Shown: positions 18,502 to 28,203, counted from the stretch's first letter. The stretch is 64,000 nt of DNA from Flavobacteriaceae bacterium (GCA_947448525.1 CANFNV010000011.1:1-64000), one strand, 5' to 3'. Notes: generated from the letters alone by a model not told the origin. Program-made: numbers and translations.

Positions 18502-20478
18502 ATGAATTTTGACAGAAAAAAACTATCCAATATTCAATTATTGGATTTATATAAAAGACTTTTAAAACCCAGATTGATAGAAGAAAAAATGTTGATTCTT
18601 CTGCGTCAAGGTAAAGTTTCGAAATGGTTTTCTGGAATTGGGCAAGAAGCTATCTCTGTTGGAATTACCACTGCATTAGATAAAGACGAATACATTCTTC
18701 CGATGCACCGTAATTTGGGAGTTTTTACCAGTCGCGACATTCCGCTTCACCAATTGTTTTCCCAATGGCAAGGAAAGAAAACAGGATTTACCAAAGGTCG
18801 TGATAGAAGTTTTCATTTCGGAACACAAGAATTCAATATTATCGGAATGATTTCGCATTTAGGACCTCAGTTGGGGGTGGCTGACGGAATCGCATTGGCA
18901 AATAAATTAAAAAAAAATGGAAAAATAACAGTCGTTTTTACTGGAGAAGGCGCTACTTCTGAAGGCGATTTTCATGAAGCATTAAATATTGCTTCCGTTT
19001 GGGATTTGCCTGTTTTATTTGTTATTGAAAACAACGGATATGGTTTATCAACTCCTACTAACGAACAATACCGTTGCGAAAATCTTGCCGACAAAGGCAC
19101 GGGTTATGGAATGGAAAGCCATATTATAGATGGAAACAATATCTTAGAGGTATTCACTAAAATATCTGAATTGAAGGCCTCTTTGACTATTGACCCACGA
19201 CCTGTTTTATTAGAGTTTAAAACTTTTAGAATGCGAGGTCATGAAGAAGCTAGTGGTACAAAATACGTTCCGCAAGAATTAATGGATTTGTGGGCTATTA
19301 AAGATCCTATTGCAAAATACAGAAATTATCTGCTTGAAATGGATGTGCTTTCAGATGAATTAGATTCCGAATTCAAAACAGCTATCAAAACTGAAATTGA
19401 CGAACATTGGGCAATTACTCAGGCCGAACCGGATATTGTTGCTGATTTAAAAGAAGAGTTAAATGATGTTTACAAACCCTATGTTTTTGAAGAAGTTAAC
19501 CATTCAAATGAAACAGAAAATATCCGTATAGTTGACGCCATTTCTCGGGCACTTAAACAATCTATGGAGCGACACGAAAACTTAGTGATTATGGGGCAAG
19601 ATATCGCCGAATATGGTGGTGCCTTCAAAATTACTGAAGGTTTTGTAGCGCAGTTCGGAAAAGATCGTGTTCGTAATACTCCAATTTGTGAAAGTGCTGT
19701 GGTTGCTGCCGGAATGGGATTATCTATTAATGGTCATAAAGCCATTGTTGAAATGCAGTTTGCCGATTTTGTTTCCACTGGATTTAATCCGATTGTGAAT
19801 TTATTGGCAAAACAACATTACCGTTGGAATGAAAAAGCAGATGTTGTGGTTCGAATGCCTTGTGGTGGTGGAACTCAAGCCGGTCCATTTCACTCCCAAA
19901 CCAATGAGGCATGGTTTACTAAAACTCCTGGACTAAAAGTAGTTTATCCCGCATTTCCTTATGATATAAAAGGTCTTTTAAATACCGCAATTAACGATCC
20001 TAATCCGGTAATGTTTTTTGAACACAAACAATTGTACCGCTCGGTTTATCAAGAGGTGCCAAAAGATTACTACACCATTCCATTCGGAAAAGCTTCAATA
20101 ATTAAAGAAGGTACTGATGTGACCATTATTTCATTTGGCGCTGGGGTGCATTGGGCGTTGGAAGCTTTAGAAAAAAATTCTTACATCAGTGCCGACTTGA
20201 TTGATTTAAGAACCTTACAGCCCTTAGATACCGTAGCTATTTTTTCTTCTGTAAAGAAAACAGGAAAATGTATTATTCTTCAAGAAGACACTTTGTTTGG
20301 TGGTATTTCGAGTGATATTTCGGCAATGATTATGGAAAATTGCTTCGAATATTTGGATGCTCCTGTAAAAAGAGTTGGAAGTATAGAAAGCGCCATTCCG
20401 TTTGTAAAATCTCTCGAAGATCAATATTTACCTAAAGTCAGATTTGAACAAGAACTATTGGAATTGTTGAAGTATTAA
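18502..20478 (+). CDS. 2-Oxoacid dehydrogenase E1, alpha and beta subunits fused (branched-chain type)
   Basis: A 658-aa thiamine-diphosphate enzyme joining E1 alpha (about residues 1-330) and E1 beta (about 340-658). In the alpha half the ThDP motif is GEGATSEGDFHEALN to ENNGYG, with Glu in place of the usual GDG aspartate, a variant also known from relatives, and FRMRGHEEASGTKY. The beta half has MGQDIAEYGGAFKITEGF, NTPICESAVVAAGMGLS, MPCGGGTQAGPFHSQ and FEHKQLYRS. It decarboxylates a branched-chain or other 2-oxo acid and passes the acyl group to a lipoyl E2 encoded elsewhere. The E3 could be the LpdA at 53756-55159. The fused gene replaces the separate bkdA1/bkdA2 pair and is common in Bacteroidota. 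Confidence 0.88.
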   Translation: MNFDRKKLSNIQLLDLYKRLLKPRLIEEKMLILLRQGKVSKWFSGIGQEAISVGITTALDKDEYILPMHRNLGVFTSRDIPLHQLFSQWQGKKTGFTKGRDRSFHFGTQEFNIIGMISHLGPQLGVADGIALANKLKKNGKITVVFTGEGATSEGDFHEALNIASVWDLPVLFVIENNGYGLSTPTNEQYRCENLADKGTGYGMESHIIDGNNILEVFTKISELKASLTIDPRPVLLEFKTFRMRGHEEASGTKYVPQELMDLWAIKDPIAKYRNYLLEMDVLSDELDSEFKTAIKTEIDEHWAITQAEPDIVADLKEELNDVYKPYVFEEVNHSNETENIRIVDAISRALKQSMERHENLVIMGQDIAEYGGAFKITEGFVAQFGKDRVRNTPICESAVVAAGMGLSINGHKAIVEMQFADFVSTGFNPIVNLLAKQHYRWNEKADVVVRMPCGGGTQAGPFHSQTNEAWFTKTPGLKVVYPAFPYDIKGLLNTAINDPNPVMFFEHKQLYRSVYQEVPKDYYTIPFGKASIIKEGTDVTIISFGAGVHWALEALEKNSYISADLIDLRTLQPLDTVAIFSSVKKTGKCIILQEDTLFGGISSDISAMIMENCFEYLDAPVKRVGSIESAIPFVKSLEDQYLPKVRFEQELLELLKY

Positions 20479-20535
20479 AACAAACTCCTAACACAATCAT
20501 TCTAGAAAATAGTTTTTTGTTTTTAGTAAAACCCT

Positions 20536-20543
20536 TACATTTG
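20536..20543 (+). promoter_or_regulatory. -7 promoter box of the HD-domain gene
   Basis: TACATTTG matches TAnnTTTG. TTTG at 20516-20519 is a possible -33 box (16-base spacer, a little short). Predicted transcription starts near 20548, 17 bases before the GTG start codon. Confidence 0.5.
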
Positions 20544-20564
20544 TGAATCTAAAACAATTCATTT

Positions 20565-21800
20565 GTGGTTGCGACTAACAAACTAAAGATATTCAACGAT
20601 CCCATATATGGTTTTATTACCATTCCGAGTACTTTAATTTACGACTTAATTCAGCACCCTTATTTTCAAAGATTGCGACGAATTTCTCAAATGGGATTAT
20701 CTTATTTGGTATATCCAGGTGCTCATCACACCCGATTTCATCATGCTTTGGGCTCTATGCACATTATGCAAAAAGCAATTCAAACACTACGGTATAAAGG
20801 AATTATTATTTCGGATGCAGAAGAAAATGCTCTCTACATAGCGATATTATTGCACGATATTGGTCACGGACCTTTTTCACATGCTATGGAACATAGTATT
20901 GTTGAAGAAGTGCACCATGAAGAAATTTCATTGTTATTTATGAAAACCTTGAATACAGAATTTGATGGACAATTGGATTTAGCTATTCAAATTTTCAAAG
21001 GTGCTTATCATCGAAAATTTATGTTGCAACTAATTTCAAGTCAGTTGGATATGGATCGAATGGATTATTTAAAACGCGATAGTTTTTATAGCGGTGTAGC
21101 TGAAGGCAATATCAACAGTGATCGATTAATTCAGATGATGAATGTTAAAGACGACGAATTGGTGATTGAAGAAAAAGGAATTTATTCTGTCGAGAAGTTT
21201 TTGGTTGCCAGACGTTTAATGTATTGGCAAACTTATTTACATAAAACATCGGTTGTAGCCGAATTAATTTTAACTAAAATATTGAAACGCGCTAAAGAAT
21301 TGACTCAAAAAGGAATTCAACTCAATTGCAGTGCGCCATTAGATTTTTTTTTAAATCATAGAATCACGAATCAGAATTTTGATAACGCCACATTAGCAAC
21401 TTTTGCTTTATTGGATGATTATGATGTTATGTCTGCCATAAAAACTTGGCAATTTAATGATGATTTCGTGTTGAGTTCGTTATGTAAAATGATAATAAAC
21501 AGAGATTTGTTAAAAATAGTAATGCATGATATTAAGCCAGAAAGTGAAAAATTAAATGATTTAAAAATAAAATTAGCATCATTATATCACATTTCTGAAA
21601 AAGAGGTATCCTATTTTGTTTTTAAAGGAACGTTGAAAAATCAAGCCTATAATAAACAAAGTGAACCCATAAGTATTTTAAAAAAAGACGGTTCGATCGA
21701 AAATTTAATAAATTCAACCGATCAATTGCAAGTTAGAGCATTATCAAAAGCAGTAATCAAATATTTTATGTGTTTTCCAAAAGTGTTGTTAGATACTTAG
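20565..21800 (+). CDS. HD-domain phosphohydrolase (dNTPase-like)
   Basis: A 411-aa soluble metal-dependent phosphohydrolase. Conserved motifs are GFITIPSTLIYDLIQHPYFQRLRRI at the N-terminus, YPGAHHTRFHHALGSMH, and the HD signature LLHDIGHGPFSHAMEH. DMDRMDYLKRDSFYSG further on supplies another metal-site aspartate. These are shared with the YdhJ/SAMHD1-type family that hydrolyses nucleotides, though the substrate is not shown. The start is GTG at 20565; no ATG upstream keeps the frame. It is the first gene of the lipid A block and in many Flavobacteria sits directly ahead of lpxD, but it has its own downstream lpxD promoter candidate. Confidence 0.8.
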   Translation: MVATNKLKIFNDPIYGFITIPSTLIYDLIQHPYFQRLRRISQMGLSYLVYPGAHHTRFHHALGSMHIMQKAIQTLRYKGIIISDAEENALYIAILLHDIGHGPFSHAMEHSIVEEVHHEEISLLFMKTLNTEFDGQLDLAIQIFKGAYHRKFMLQLISSQLDMDRMDYLKRDSFYSGVAEGNINSDRLIQMMNVKDDELVIEEKGIYSVEKFLVARRLMYWQTYLHKTSVVAELILTKILKRAKELTQKGIQLNCSAPLDFFLNHRITNQNFDNATLATFALLDDYDVMSAIKTWQFNDDFVLSSLCKMIINRDLLKIVMHDIKPESEKLNDLKIKLASLYHISEKEVSYFVFKGTLKNQAYNKQSEPISILKKDGSIENLINSTDQLQVRALSKAVIKYFMCFPKVLLDT

Positions 21801-21818
21801 TGATTCAATTAAATTTTA

Positions 21819-21826
21819 TATTTTTG
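21819..21826 (+). promoter_or_regulatory. -7 promoter box ahead of lpxD
   Basis: TATTTTTG matches TAnnTTTG and lies in the 119-base gap between the HD gene and lpxD. Predicted transcription begins about 21831, almost exactly at the ATG of a small leader frame. Confidence 0.5.
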
Positions 21827-21831
21827 CCAGA

Positions 21832-21918
21832 ATGAAACAAGCTAATAAAATTGTAGATTTGATTTTTGAGCAGCATTATAAGTTCCATTTTATTCCAATG
21901 GAAAATATTATTTTATAA
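21832..21918 (+). other. 28-codon leader open reading frame before lpxD
   Basis: ATG at 21832, stop TAA at 21916-21918, one base before the lpxD ATG. The product would begin [18 protein letters not shown]. Its ATG lies six bases after the G of the -7 box, so it would be read from a nearly leaderless transcript and its stop would place ribosomes on the lpxD start. It may be a real coupling peptide or chance in AT-rich DNA. Confidence 0.25.
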
Positions 21919-21919
21919 T

Positions 21920-22933
21920 ATGAAATTCACAGCCGAACAAATTGCGGGTATATTAGACGGAGAAGTATTGGGAAATCCTAATGCAGAAGTTCATAAACTA
22001 TCTAAAATAGAAGAAGGTACAAAAGGATCTTTAACTTTTTTATCTAATTCTAAGTACCAAAATTATATTTATACGACTCAAGCAACGATTACTATTGTAA
22101 ATAATAGTTTTGAAGCTGAACAGCCTATTAAAACCACTTTAATCAAAGTTGAAGACGCTTATCAAGCATTTTCTAAACTTTTAGAATACTATAATAAGGT
22201 TAAATTAATGAAGTCGGGAATTGAGCAACCCTCTGTTTTATCAGAAAATGTTGTTTATGGTACCGATTTATACTTAGGTAGCTTTTGTTATGTTGGCAAA
22301 AATGTAACGATTGGAAACAATGTGAAAATTTATCCCAATACCTTTATTGGCGATAATGTCACTATTGGCGATAATTGTTTGTTTTTTGCAGGAGTACGAA
22401 TTTATTCTGAAACTGAAATTGGAAACAATTGCGTCATTCATTCTGGAACCATTATTGGTTCTGATGGATTTGGTTTTGCGCCACATGATGACGGAACGTA
22501 CAGTAAAATTCCACAAATTGGCAATGTAATTCTAGAAGACGATGTTGAAGTTGGTTCGTGTACCACTATTGATCGAGCCACAATGGGTTCCACAATTATA
22601 AGAAAAGGAGTGAAATTGGACAATCAAATTCAGATTGCACATAATGTAGAAATAGGAGAAAACACTGTTATAGCTGCTCAAACAGGCGTTGCAGGTTCTA
22701 CAAAAATAGGTAAAAATTGTATGATTGGTGGACAAGTTGGCGTTGCAGGACATATTACTATAGGCGATAATGTTCGAATTCAGGCACAATCCGGAATTGG
22801 AAAATCGTTGAAAGATGGTGAAGTAGTTCAAGGATCACCTGCCTTCACTTATGGAGATTTTAGTAAATCGTATGTTCATTTTAGAAATTTACCTAAAATT
22901 GTATCGGAATGGGATGCATTGAAAAAGAAATAG
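21920..22933 (+). CDS. lpxD: UDP-3-O-acylglucosamine N-acyltransferase
   Basis: A left-handed beta-helix acyltransferase that adds the second 3-hydroxyacyl chain in lipid A synthesis. I use the ATG at 21920 (337 aa, [19 protein letters not shown]); a longer frame from 21866 adds residues not typical of LpxD and overlaps the leader region. The N-terminal uridine-binding domain (about 1-105) is followed by hexapeptide repeats ([20 protein letters not shown]) and the catalytic region [13 protein letters not shown] with its histidine. The C-terminal helix includes [11 protein letters not shown]. It is the first of four lipid A genes here, with lpxC-fabZ and lpxA next and a second lpxD-like gene at 25922. 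Confidence 0.92.
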   Translation: MKFTAEQIAGILDGEVLGNPNAEVHKLSKIEEGTKGSLTFLSNSKYQNYIYTTQATITIVNNSFEAEQPIKTTLIKVEDAYQAFSKLLEYYNKVKLMKSGIEQPSVLSENVVYGTDLYLGSFCYVGKNVTIGNNVKIYPNTFIGDNVTIGDNCLFFAGVRIYSETEIGNNCVIHSGTIIGSDGFGFAPHDDGTYSKIPQIGNVILEDDVEVGSCTTIDRATMGSTIIRKGVKLDNQIQIAHNVEIGENTVIAAQTGVAGSTKIGKNCMIGGQVGVAGHITIGDNVRIQAQSGIGKSLKDGEVVQGSPAFTYGDFSKSYVHFRNLPKIVSEWDALKKK

Positions 22934-22969
22934 AATAGATTAGAAAACAAATAAACTAGATTAAACATT

Positions 22970-24358
22970 ATGGTTAAGCAAAAGACCATCAAAAGTGAAA
23001 TTTCACTTACAGGAGTAGGATTACATACCGGAAAAGAAGTTAAAATAACTTTCAAGCCAGCGCCAGTAAACAACGGATATACATTTGTAAGAGTCGATTT
23101 GGAAGGAAGTCCGGTCATTGAAGCAGATGCAAATTACGTTGTAAACACACAACGCGGAACAAATTTAGAAAAACTAGGCGTTAAAATTCAGACCTCAGAG
23201 CATGTATTAGCTGCATTTGTTGGACTTGATGTTGACAACGTTATCATAGAACTAAACGAATCGGAACCACCAATTATGGATGGCTCATCAAAGTTTTTTG
23301 TAGAAGCTATTGAAAAAGTTGGTGTTGAAGAGCAAGATGCCGAACGTAAATATTATGTGGTAAAAGAGGTAATATCTTTTACAGATGAAGCTACAGGAAG
23401 CGAAATAATCATTATGCCTTCAGAAGAGTATCAAATTACAACTATGGTAGATTTTGGCACCAAGGTTCTTGGAACTCAAAATGCTACATTAAAAAATATC
23501 GCCGATTTCAAAACAGAAATTGCCGATGCTAGAACATTCAGTTTCTTGCATGAATTGGAAACCTTATTGGATAATGGTTTAATTAAAGGAGGTGATTTGA
23601 ACAATGCTATTGTGTATGTAGATAAAGAAATTTCTCCGTCCACTATGGAAAATTTGAAAAAAGCGTTTGGAAAAGACCAAATTTCGGTTAAAGAAAACGG
23701 AATTTTAGATAACCTAACTTTACATTATCCAAACGAAGCTGCTCGACACAAATTACTTGATGTAATTGGGGATCTAGCTCTTGTTGGAATTCGAATTAAA
23801 GGAAAAGTAATAGCCAATAAACCGGGGCATTTTGTAAATACCCAATTTGCTAAAAAACTATCAAAAATCATTAAGATTGAGCAAAAGAATCAAATTCCAG
23901 TTTATGATTTGAACTTACCACCATTAATGGATATTCATCAAATAATGAATATTTTACCTCACAGACCGCCATTTTTATTAATTGATAGAATCATTGAAAT
24001 GTCAAGTACTCATGTGGTTGGAATGAAAAATGTGACCATGAATGAAAACTTCTTTGTAGGACATTTTCCCGACGCACCAGTTATGCCAGGAGTTCTAATT
24101 GTCGAAGCAATGGCACAATCGGGAGGTATTTTAGTTTTGAGCACGGTTCCTGATCCTGAAAATTACTTGACGTATTTTATGAAAATTGACAATGTGAAAT
24201 TCAAACATAAAGTCCTTCCCGGAGATACATTAATATTTAAATGCGATTTGATTACCCCTATTCGAAGAGGTATTTGCCATATGCAAGCCAATGCTTATGC
24301 AAATGGGAAATTAGTTGCCGAAGCAGAATTAATGGCACAAATAGCAAAAAAACAATAG
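22970..24358 (+). CDS. lpxC: LpxC-FabZ fusion: lipid A deacetylase plus 3-hydroxyacyl-ACP dehydratase
   Basis: A 462-aa bifunctional protein. Residues about 1-305 are LpxC, the zinc-dependent UDP-3-O-acyl-N-acetylglucosamine deacetylase: SEHVLAAFVGLDVDNV has the first zinc histidine, RHKLLDVIGDLAL the second histidine and the aspartate, and NKPGHFVNTQFAK the catalytic histidine. Residues about 315-462 are a FabZ hotdog dehydratase: ILPHRPPFLLIDRI and FFVGHFPDAPVMPGVLIVEA with the catalytic histidine and glutamate. The fusion couples the committed step of lipid A synthesis to supply of unsaturated acyl-ACP and is a hallmark of Bacteroidota. It lies 36 bases after lpxD. Confidence 0.95.
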   Translation: MVKQKTIKSEISLTGVGLHTGKEVKITFKPAPVNNGYTFVRVDLEGSPVIEADANYVVNTQRGTNLEKLGVKIQTSEHVLAAFVGLDVDNVIIELNESEPPIMDGSSKFFVEAIEKVGVEEQDAERKYYVVKEVISFTDEATGSEIIIMPSEEYQITTMVDFGTKVLGTQNATLKNIADFKTEIADARTFSFLHELETLLDNGLIKGGDLNNAIVYVDKEISPSTMENLKKAFGKDQISVKENGILDNLTLHYPNEAARHKLLDVIGDLALVGIRIKGKVIANKPGHFVNTQFAKKLSKIIKIEQKNQIPVYDLNLPPLMDIHQIMNILPHRPPFLLIDRIIEMSSTHVVGMKNVTMNENFFVGHFPDAPVMPGVLIVEAMAQSGGILVLSTVPDPENYLTYFMKIDNVKFKHKVLPGDTLIFKCDLITPIRRGICHMQANAYANGKLVAEAELMAQIAKKQ

Positions 24359-24378
24359 ATTTATTTGTTCATTTGTAT

Positions 24379-24424
24379 ATTCGGATATTTAAAATCCGAA
24401 TTATCAAATTATCAAATTATCAAA
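24379..24424 (+). repeat. Small hairpin plus three copies of TTATCAAA
   Basis: ATTCGGAT at 24379-24386 pairs with ATCCGAAT at 24394-24401. Three exact tandem 8-mers TTATCAAA follow at 24401-24424. This fills the gap between lpxC-fabZ and lpxA; the 8-base stem is too short and lacks a T-run for a terminator, so the operon probably reads through. Confidence 0.5.
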
Positions 24425-24437
24425 TTTAATAAAAGAT

Positions 24438-25223
24438 ATGAATCAACCCTTAGCATACGTTCATCCGGGCGCGAAAATAGCAAGAAATGTAGTTATTGAT
24501 CCATTTACAACGATACACAACAATGTACATATTGGCGAAGGAACATGGATAGGTTCCAATGTTACAATAATGGAAGGTGCAAGAATTGGTAAGAATTGTA
24601 ATATTTTCCCTGGTTCTGTAATTTCTGCTGTGCCGCAAGATTTAAAATTTGGAGGTGAAGATTCACTTGCGATAATTGGAGACAATACTACTATTAGAGA
24701 GTGTGTTACAATAAACAGAGGAACAGTAGCTTCAGGTCAAACTAAGATTGGAAATAACTGTCTTATTATGGCTACAGCTCACATTGCTCATGATTGTCAC
24801 ATTGGCGATAATGCCATCATTGTCAATGGAGTTGCCTTGGCAGGTCACGTAATTGTTGGTGATTTTGCTATTATTGGCGGATTGGCTGCGATACATCAGT
24901 TTATTCATATTGGTGATCATGCTATGATTTCGGGTGGTTCATTGGTTCGTAAAGATGTTCCTCCCTATACCAAAGCAGCCAAAGAACCTTTATCTTATGT
25001 TGGAATCAATTCTGTTGGATTAAGAAGAAGAGGTTTTACGTCAGATAAAATTAGAGAAATACAAGATATTTATAGAATATTATACCAAAAAAACTACAAC
25101 ACATCCCAAGCTGTAGGAATTATTGAAGCAGAAATGGGAGCTTCACCTGAACGAGACGAAATACTAGATTTTATTAGAAATTCTTCTCGCGGAATTATGA
25201 AAGGATATTCGGGAGGGTATTAG
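24438..25223 (+). CDS. lpxA: UDP-N-acetylglucosamine O-acyltransferase
   Basis: A 261-aa left-handed beta-helix acyltransferase that begins lipid A synthesis by transferring a 3-hydroxyacyl group to UDP-GlcNAc. It shows the hexapeptide array from residue 8 on (IARNVVIDPFTTIHNNVHIG), the LpxA signature VISAVPQDLKFGGEDS, TAHIAHDCHIGDNAIIVNG with the catalytic histidine, and GINSVGLRRRGFT ahead of the C-terminal helical domain. Length matches the family (about 260 aa). It forms an operon with lpxC-fabZ upstream and efp downstream (50 bases). Confidence 0.95.
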   Translation: MNQPLAYVHPGAKIARNVVIDPFTTIHNNVHIGEGTWIGSNVTIMEGARIGKNCNIFPGSVISAVPQDLKFGGEDSLAIIGDNTTIRECVTINRGTVASGQTKIGNNCLIMATAHIAHDCHIGDNAIIVNGVALAGHVIVGDFAIIGGLAAIHQFIHIGDHAMISGGSLVRKDVPPYTKAAKEPLSYVGINSVGLRRRGFTSDKIREIQDIYRILYQKNYNTSQAVGIIEAEMGASPERDEILDFIRNSSRGIMKGYSGGY

Positions 25224-25273
25224 AGAAAAGATAGAAAATAAATAAACAAATAAATAAAAAAAACAAATAAATA

Positions 25274-25840
25274 ATGGCATCTACATCAGACATTAGAAAC
25301 GGATTATGTATTAAATACAATCACGATATTTATAAAATTATCGAATTTCTTCACGTAAAACCAGGTAAAGGACCTGCATTTGTAAGAACTAAATTAAAAA
25401 GTTTAACTAACGGAAAAGTTTTAGACAATACATTTTCGGCTGGACATAAAATAGATGAAGTTCGAGTAGAAACTCATGAATATCAATACTTATATGCTGA
25501 GGGTGATTTATATAACTTTATGCATGTAGAAAGTTATGAGCAAATTCAATTGAACAAGGCAATTCTGGATGCTCCCGATTTATTAAAAGAAGGAACAACA
25601 GTTAAAGTAATCATTAATGCAGAAACAGAAATGCCACTTTCTGTAGATATGCCATCTTCTGTGGTACTTGAGGTAACTTATGCAGAACCAGGTGTAAAAG
25701 GAAATACCGCAACCAATGCTACAAAACCAGCCAAAGTAGAAACGGGTGCCTCAGTAAACGTGCCTTTATTTATCAATGAAGGAGATAAAATCAAAATTGA
25801 TACTGCTACAGGCTCTTATATGGAACGTGTGAAAGAATAA
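25274..25840 (+). CDS. efp: Translation elongation factor P
   Basis: A 188-aa factor that rescues ribosomes stalled at polyproline. Three beta-barrel domains are present. The domain I tip loop reads HVKPGKGPAF, placing the conserved lysine at residue 32, the site that is modified in E. coli EF-P; no EpmA-type modifier gene is in the window. Domain II/III markers such as VVLEVTYAEPGVKGNT and VPLFINEGDKIKIDT are intact. It is embedded among the lipid A genes, an arrangement common in Bacteroidota. The 50-base upstream gap is a low-complexity run of AAATAAAC words. Confidence 0.95.
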   Translation: MASTSDIRNGLCIKYNHDIYKIIEFLHVKPGKGPAFVRTKLKSLTNGKVLDNTFSAGHKIDEVRVETHEYQYLYAEGDLYNFMHVESYEQIQLNKAILDAPDLLKEGTTVKVIINAETEMPLSVDMPSSVVLEVTYAEPGVKGNTATNATKPAKVETGASVNVPLFINEGDKIKIDTATGSYMERVKE

Positions 25841-25921
25841 TTAAATTGATATTGTTTTCAATTAGATAATTTCTTAATTTAATTGATATATTTACTAATG
25901 ATTTAATTATCACATTGAATT

Positions 25922-26851
25922 ATGAAGTTTTCTAAAATTCATTCTCTTAAAGAAATTGCAGCATTAATTGATTGTCATTACATTGGTAATGATGATTTTC
26001 CAGTTTATGGCATGAATGAAATACATGTGGTTACTTCTGGAGATATTGTATTTGTTGACCATCCAAAGTATTACGATAAAGCATTACAATCGGCGGCAAC
26101 AGTTGTTTTAATAAACAAAGAAGTTGATTGTCCCGAGGGAAAAGCTTTATTGATATCCAATGATCCTTTTAGAGATTTCAATAAATTAACTCATCATTTT
26201 AGACCATTTGTTTCTGCAAATACTTCCATTTCAGAATCTGCAATTATTGGTGAAGGAACGGTAATTCAACCCAATTGTTTTGTCGGACATTATGTAACTA
26301 TTGGAACCAATTGCATTATTCATTCGAATGTTTCCATTTATGATAATTGTGTGATTGGTGATAATGTAATTATTCAAGCGGGAACCATTCTTGGAGCCGA
26401 CGCATTTTATTATAAAAAACGCCCTGAAGGTTATGATCAATTGCTCACAGGAGGTCGAGTTGTTATTAAAAACGATGTTGGTATAGGGGCTCTTTGCACT
26501 ATTGACAAAGGAGTAACTGGAGATACTACAATTGGTGAAGGAACAAAAATTGACAATCAAGTACATGTTGGACATGATACAATAATTGGAAAAAAATGTT
26601 TAATTGCAGCACAAACTGGAATTGCAGGATGTGTCATAATAGAAGATGAAGTAACTATTTGGGGGCAAGTGGGAACAACAAGTGGAATTACTATTGGAAC
26701 AAAAGCGGTAATACTTGGACAAACAGGGGTAACAAAATCAGTTGAAGGCGGAAAATCATATTTTGGCACTCCAATTGAAGAATCTCGTGAAAAATTAAAG
26801 CAATTGGCAAATATTAAGCGTATTCCCGAAATACTTAAAAGCATTAAATAA
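25922..26851 (+). CDS. Second LpxD-like acyltransferase
   Basis: A 309-aa paralogue of lpxD with the same plan: an N-terminal uridine-binding-like domain ([22 protein letters not shown]) and a hexapeptide beta helix ([20 protein letters not shown]) with [13 protein letters not shown] carrying the catalytic-type histidine. It is shorter than LpxD by about 30 residues, mainly at the C-terminal helix, which ends IPEILKSIK. It may acylate a different sugar nucleotide or a different step of lipopolysaccharide assembly; the sequence does not decide. Its stop overlaps the next gene by one base (TAATG). Confidence 0.8.
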   Translation: MKFSKIHSLKEIAALIDCHYIGNDDFPVYGMNEIHVVTSGDIVFVDHPKYYDKALQSAATVVLINKEVDCPEGKALLISNDPFRDFNKLTHHFRPFVSANTSISESAIIGEGTVIQPNCFVGHYVTIGTNCIIHSNVSIYDNCVIGDNVIIQAGTILGADAFYYKKRPEGYDQLLTGGRVVIKNDVGIGALCTIDKGVTGDTTIGEGTKIDNQVHVGHDTIIGKKCLIAAQTGIAGCVIIEDEVTIWGQVGTTSGITIGTKAVILGQTGVTKSVEGGKSYFGTPIEESREKLKQLANIKRIPEILKSIK

Positions 26852-27213
26852 TGACACCAAAAGAACTTGTTCTTGATTTTTATAAAAATGATTTGATATT
26901 AAAAAAATCGGAAGTAAATGAATTTATTCATCCCGACTTAATTATTGAGTGGAATAGCAGTAAAGGATTTGTTCAAATGAATCGCGATGATGTATTGAAT
27001 TTATCAGAGGAATTGAATAAAGCATATGTGCGTTCCAAAATGCGAATTACTCATATTATTGAAGAGGGAAATATGGTTTCAGTTCGTTATTCCCATTTTG
27101 TAAAAACAATTGAAAATCCTAGAGAAGAAATGCTATTAGCTCATTTTTGCGTTATTTGGGAAGTTAAAGACAACAAATTATTTAGAGGGTATCAAATGAG
27201 CCAATTTTCTTAA
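26851..27213 (+). CDS. NTF2-like / SnoaL-like small protein
   Basis: A 120-aa protein with the cone-shaped NTF2-like alpha+beta pattern: an N-terminal helix ([16 protein letters not shown]), a segment with HPDLIIEWNSSKGF, and C-terminal strands VRYSHFVKTI and FCVIWEVKDNKLFRGYQ. It is translationally coupled to the preceding lpxD-like gene through a TAATG overlap. Such domains host many enzymes or ligand-binding roles; nothing here identifies the substrate. Confidence 0.65.
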   Translation: MTPKELVLDFYKNDLILKKSEVNEFIHPDLIIEWNSSKGFVQMNRDDVLNLSEELNKAYVRSKMRITHIIEEGNMVSVRYSHFVKTIENPREEMLLAHFCVIWEVKDNKLFRGYQMSQFS

Positions 27214-27286
27214 ACCTTCTTCAGAAAACAGTAAAAAAATAGAAAAAAAAATAATTACTAATCACCAAATACTAATTACTATTTAA

Positions 27287-27294
27287 TACTTTTG
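27287..27294 (+). promoter_or_regulatory. -7 promoter box of sucD
   Basis: TACTTTTG matches TAnnTTTG, 36 bases ahead of the sucD ATG, so sucD is probably transcribed separately from the lpx block. No -33 TTTG is obvious. Confidence 0.5.
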
Positions 27295-27330
27295 CAACAC
27301 AAAAAAATAAACACAATTTAATAATATATC

Positions 27331-28203
27331 ATGAGCGTTTTAGTTAATAAAGATTCAAAAATTATAGTTCAAGGATTTACAGGAAGCGAAGGAACATTCC
27401 ACGCACAACAAATGATTGAATATGGAACGAATGTAGTAGGTGGAGTAACTCCTGGAAAAGGAGGTTCATTCCATCTAGAGCGTCCCGTTTTCAATACCGT
27501 TAAAGATGCTGTTGATCAAGCGGGTGCAGACACTACGATTATTTTTGTTCCACCAGCTTTTGCTGCAGATGCAATTATGGAAGCTGCCGATGCAGGTATC
27601 AAAGTAATTATTTGCATCACAGAAGGCATTCCAGTTGCTGACATGATTAAAGCATATTCTTATGTTAAAGAAAGATCTTCCCGTTTAATTGGTCCTAATT
27701 GCCCTGGAATAATAACTCCAGGAGAAGCTAAAGTTGGTATTATGCCCGGTTTTGTATTTAAAAAAGGGACTGTAGGAATAGTATCAAAATCGGGAACCTT
27801 AACTTATGAAGCTGCCGACCAAGTAGTGAAACAAGGAATGGGAATTACAACAGCTATCGGAATTGGTGGAGATCCAATTATTGGGACTACCACTAAAGAA
27901 GCTGTCGAATTATTAATGAACGATCCAGAAACCCTTTGTATTGTTATGATAGGTGAAATTGGAGGTCAATTGGAAGCTGATGCTGCTAAATGGATTAAAG
28001 CGGATGGAAATAGAAAACCAGTTGTTGGATTTATTGCAGGTGAAACTGCTCCGAAAGGAAGAACAATGGGGCACGCAGGTGCTATAGTAGGTGGTGCAGA
28101 TGATACTGCAGAAGCTAAAAAACGAATCATGAGAGAATGTGGAATTCACGTTGTTGATTCTCCTGCTGAAATTGGAAAAAAAGTAAAAGAAGTTATGAGC
28201 TAA
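27331..28203 (+). CDS. sucD: Succinyl-CoA synthetase alpha subunit
   Basis: A 290-aa TCA-cycle enzyme subunit that forms ATP or GTP from succinyl-CoA. The Rossmann CoA-binding domain starts with [22 protein letters not shown], and the ligase domain has [21 protein letters not shown]. The phosphorylated active-site histidine is H248 in [10 protein letters not shown]. The beta subunit sucC is not in the window, so the two genes are separated, as in many Flavobacteria. A G-U-containing hairpin with a T-run follows. Confidence 0.95.
   Translation: MSVLVNKDSKIIVQGFTGSEGTFHAQQMIEYGTNVVGGVTPGKGGSFHLERPVFNTVKDAVDQAGADTTIIFVPPAFAADAIMEAADAGIKVIICITEGIPVADMIKAYSYVKERSSRLIGPNCPGIITPGEAKVGIMPGFVFKKGTVGIVSKSGTLTYEAADQVVKQGMGITTAIGIGGDPIIGTTTKEAVELLMNDPETLCIVMIGEIGGQLEADAAKWIKADGNRKPVVGFIAGETAPKGRTMGHAGAIVGGADDTAEAKKRIMRECGIHVVDSPAEIGKKVKEVMS

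Noticed and set aside
25224..25273. Run of AAATAAAC-like words before efp looked like a repeat array
   Set aside because: It is low-complexity AT text without spacer-repeat structure, so no CRISPR or operator is supported.
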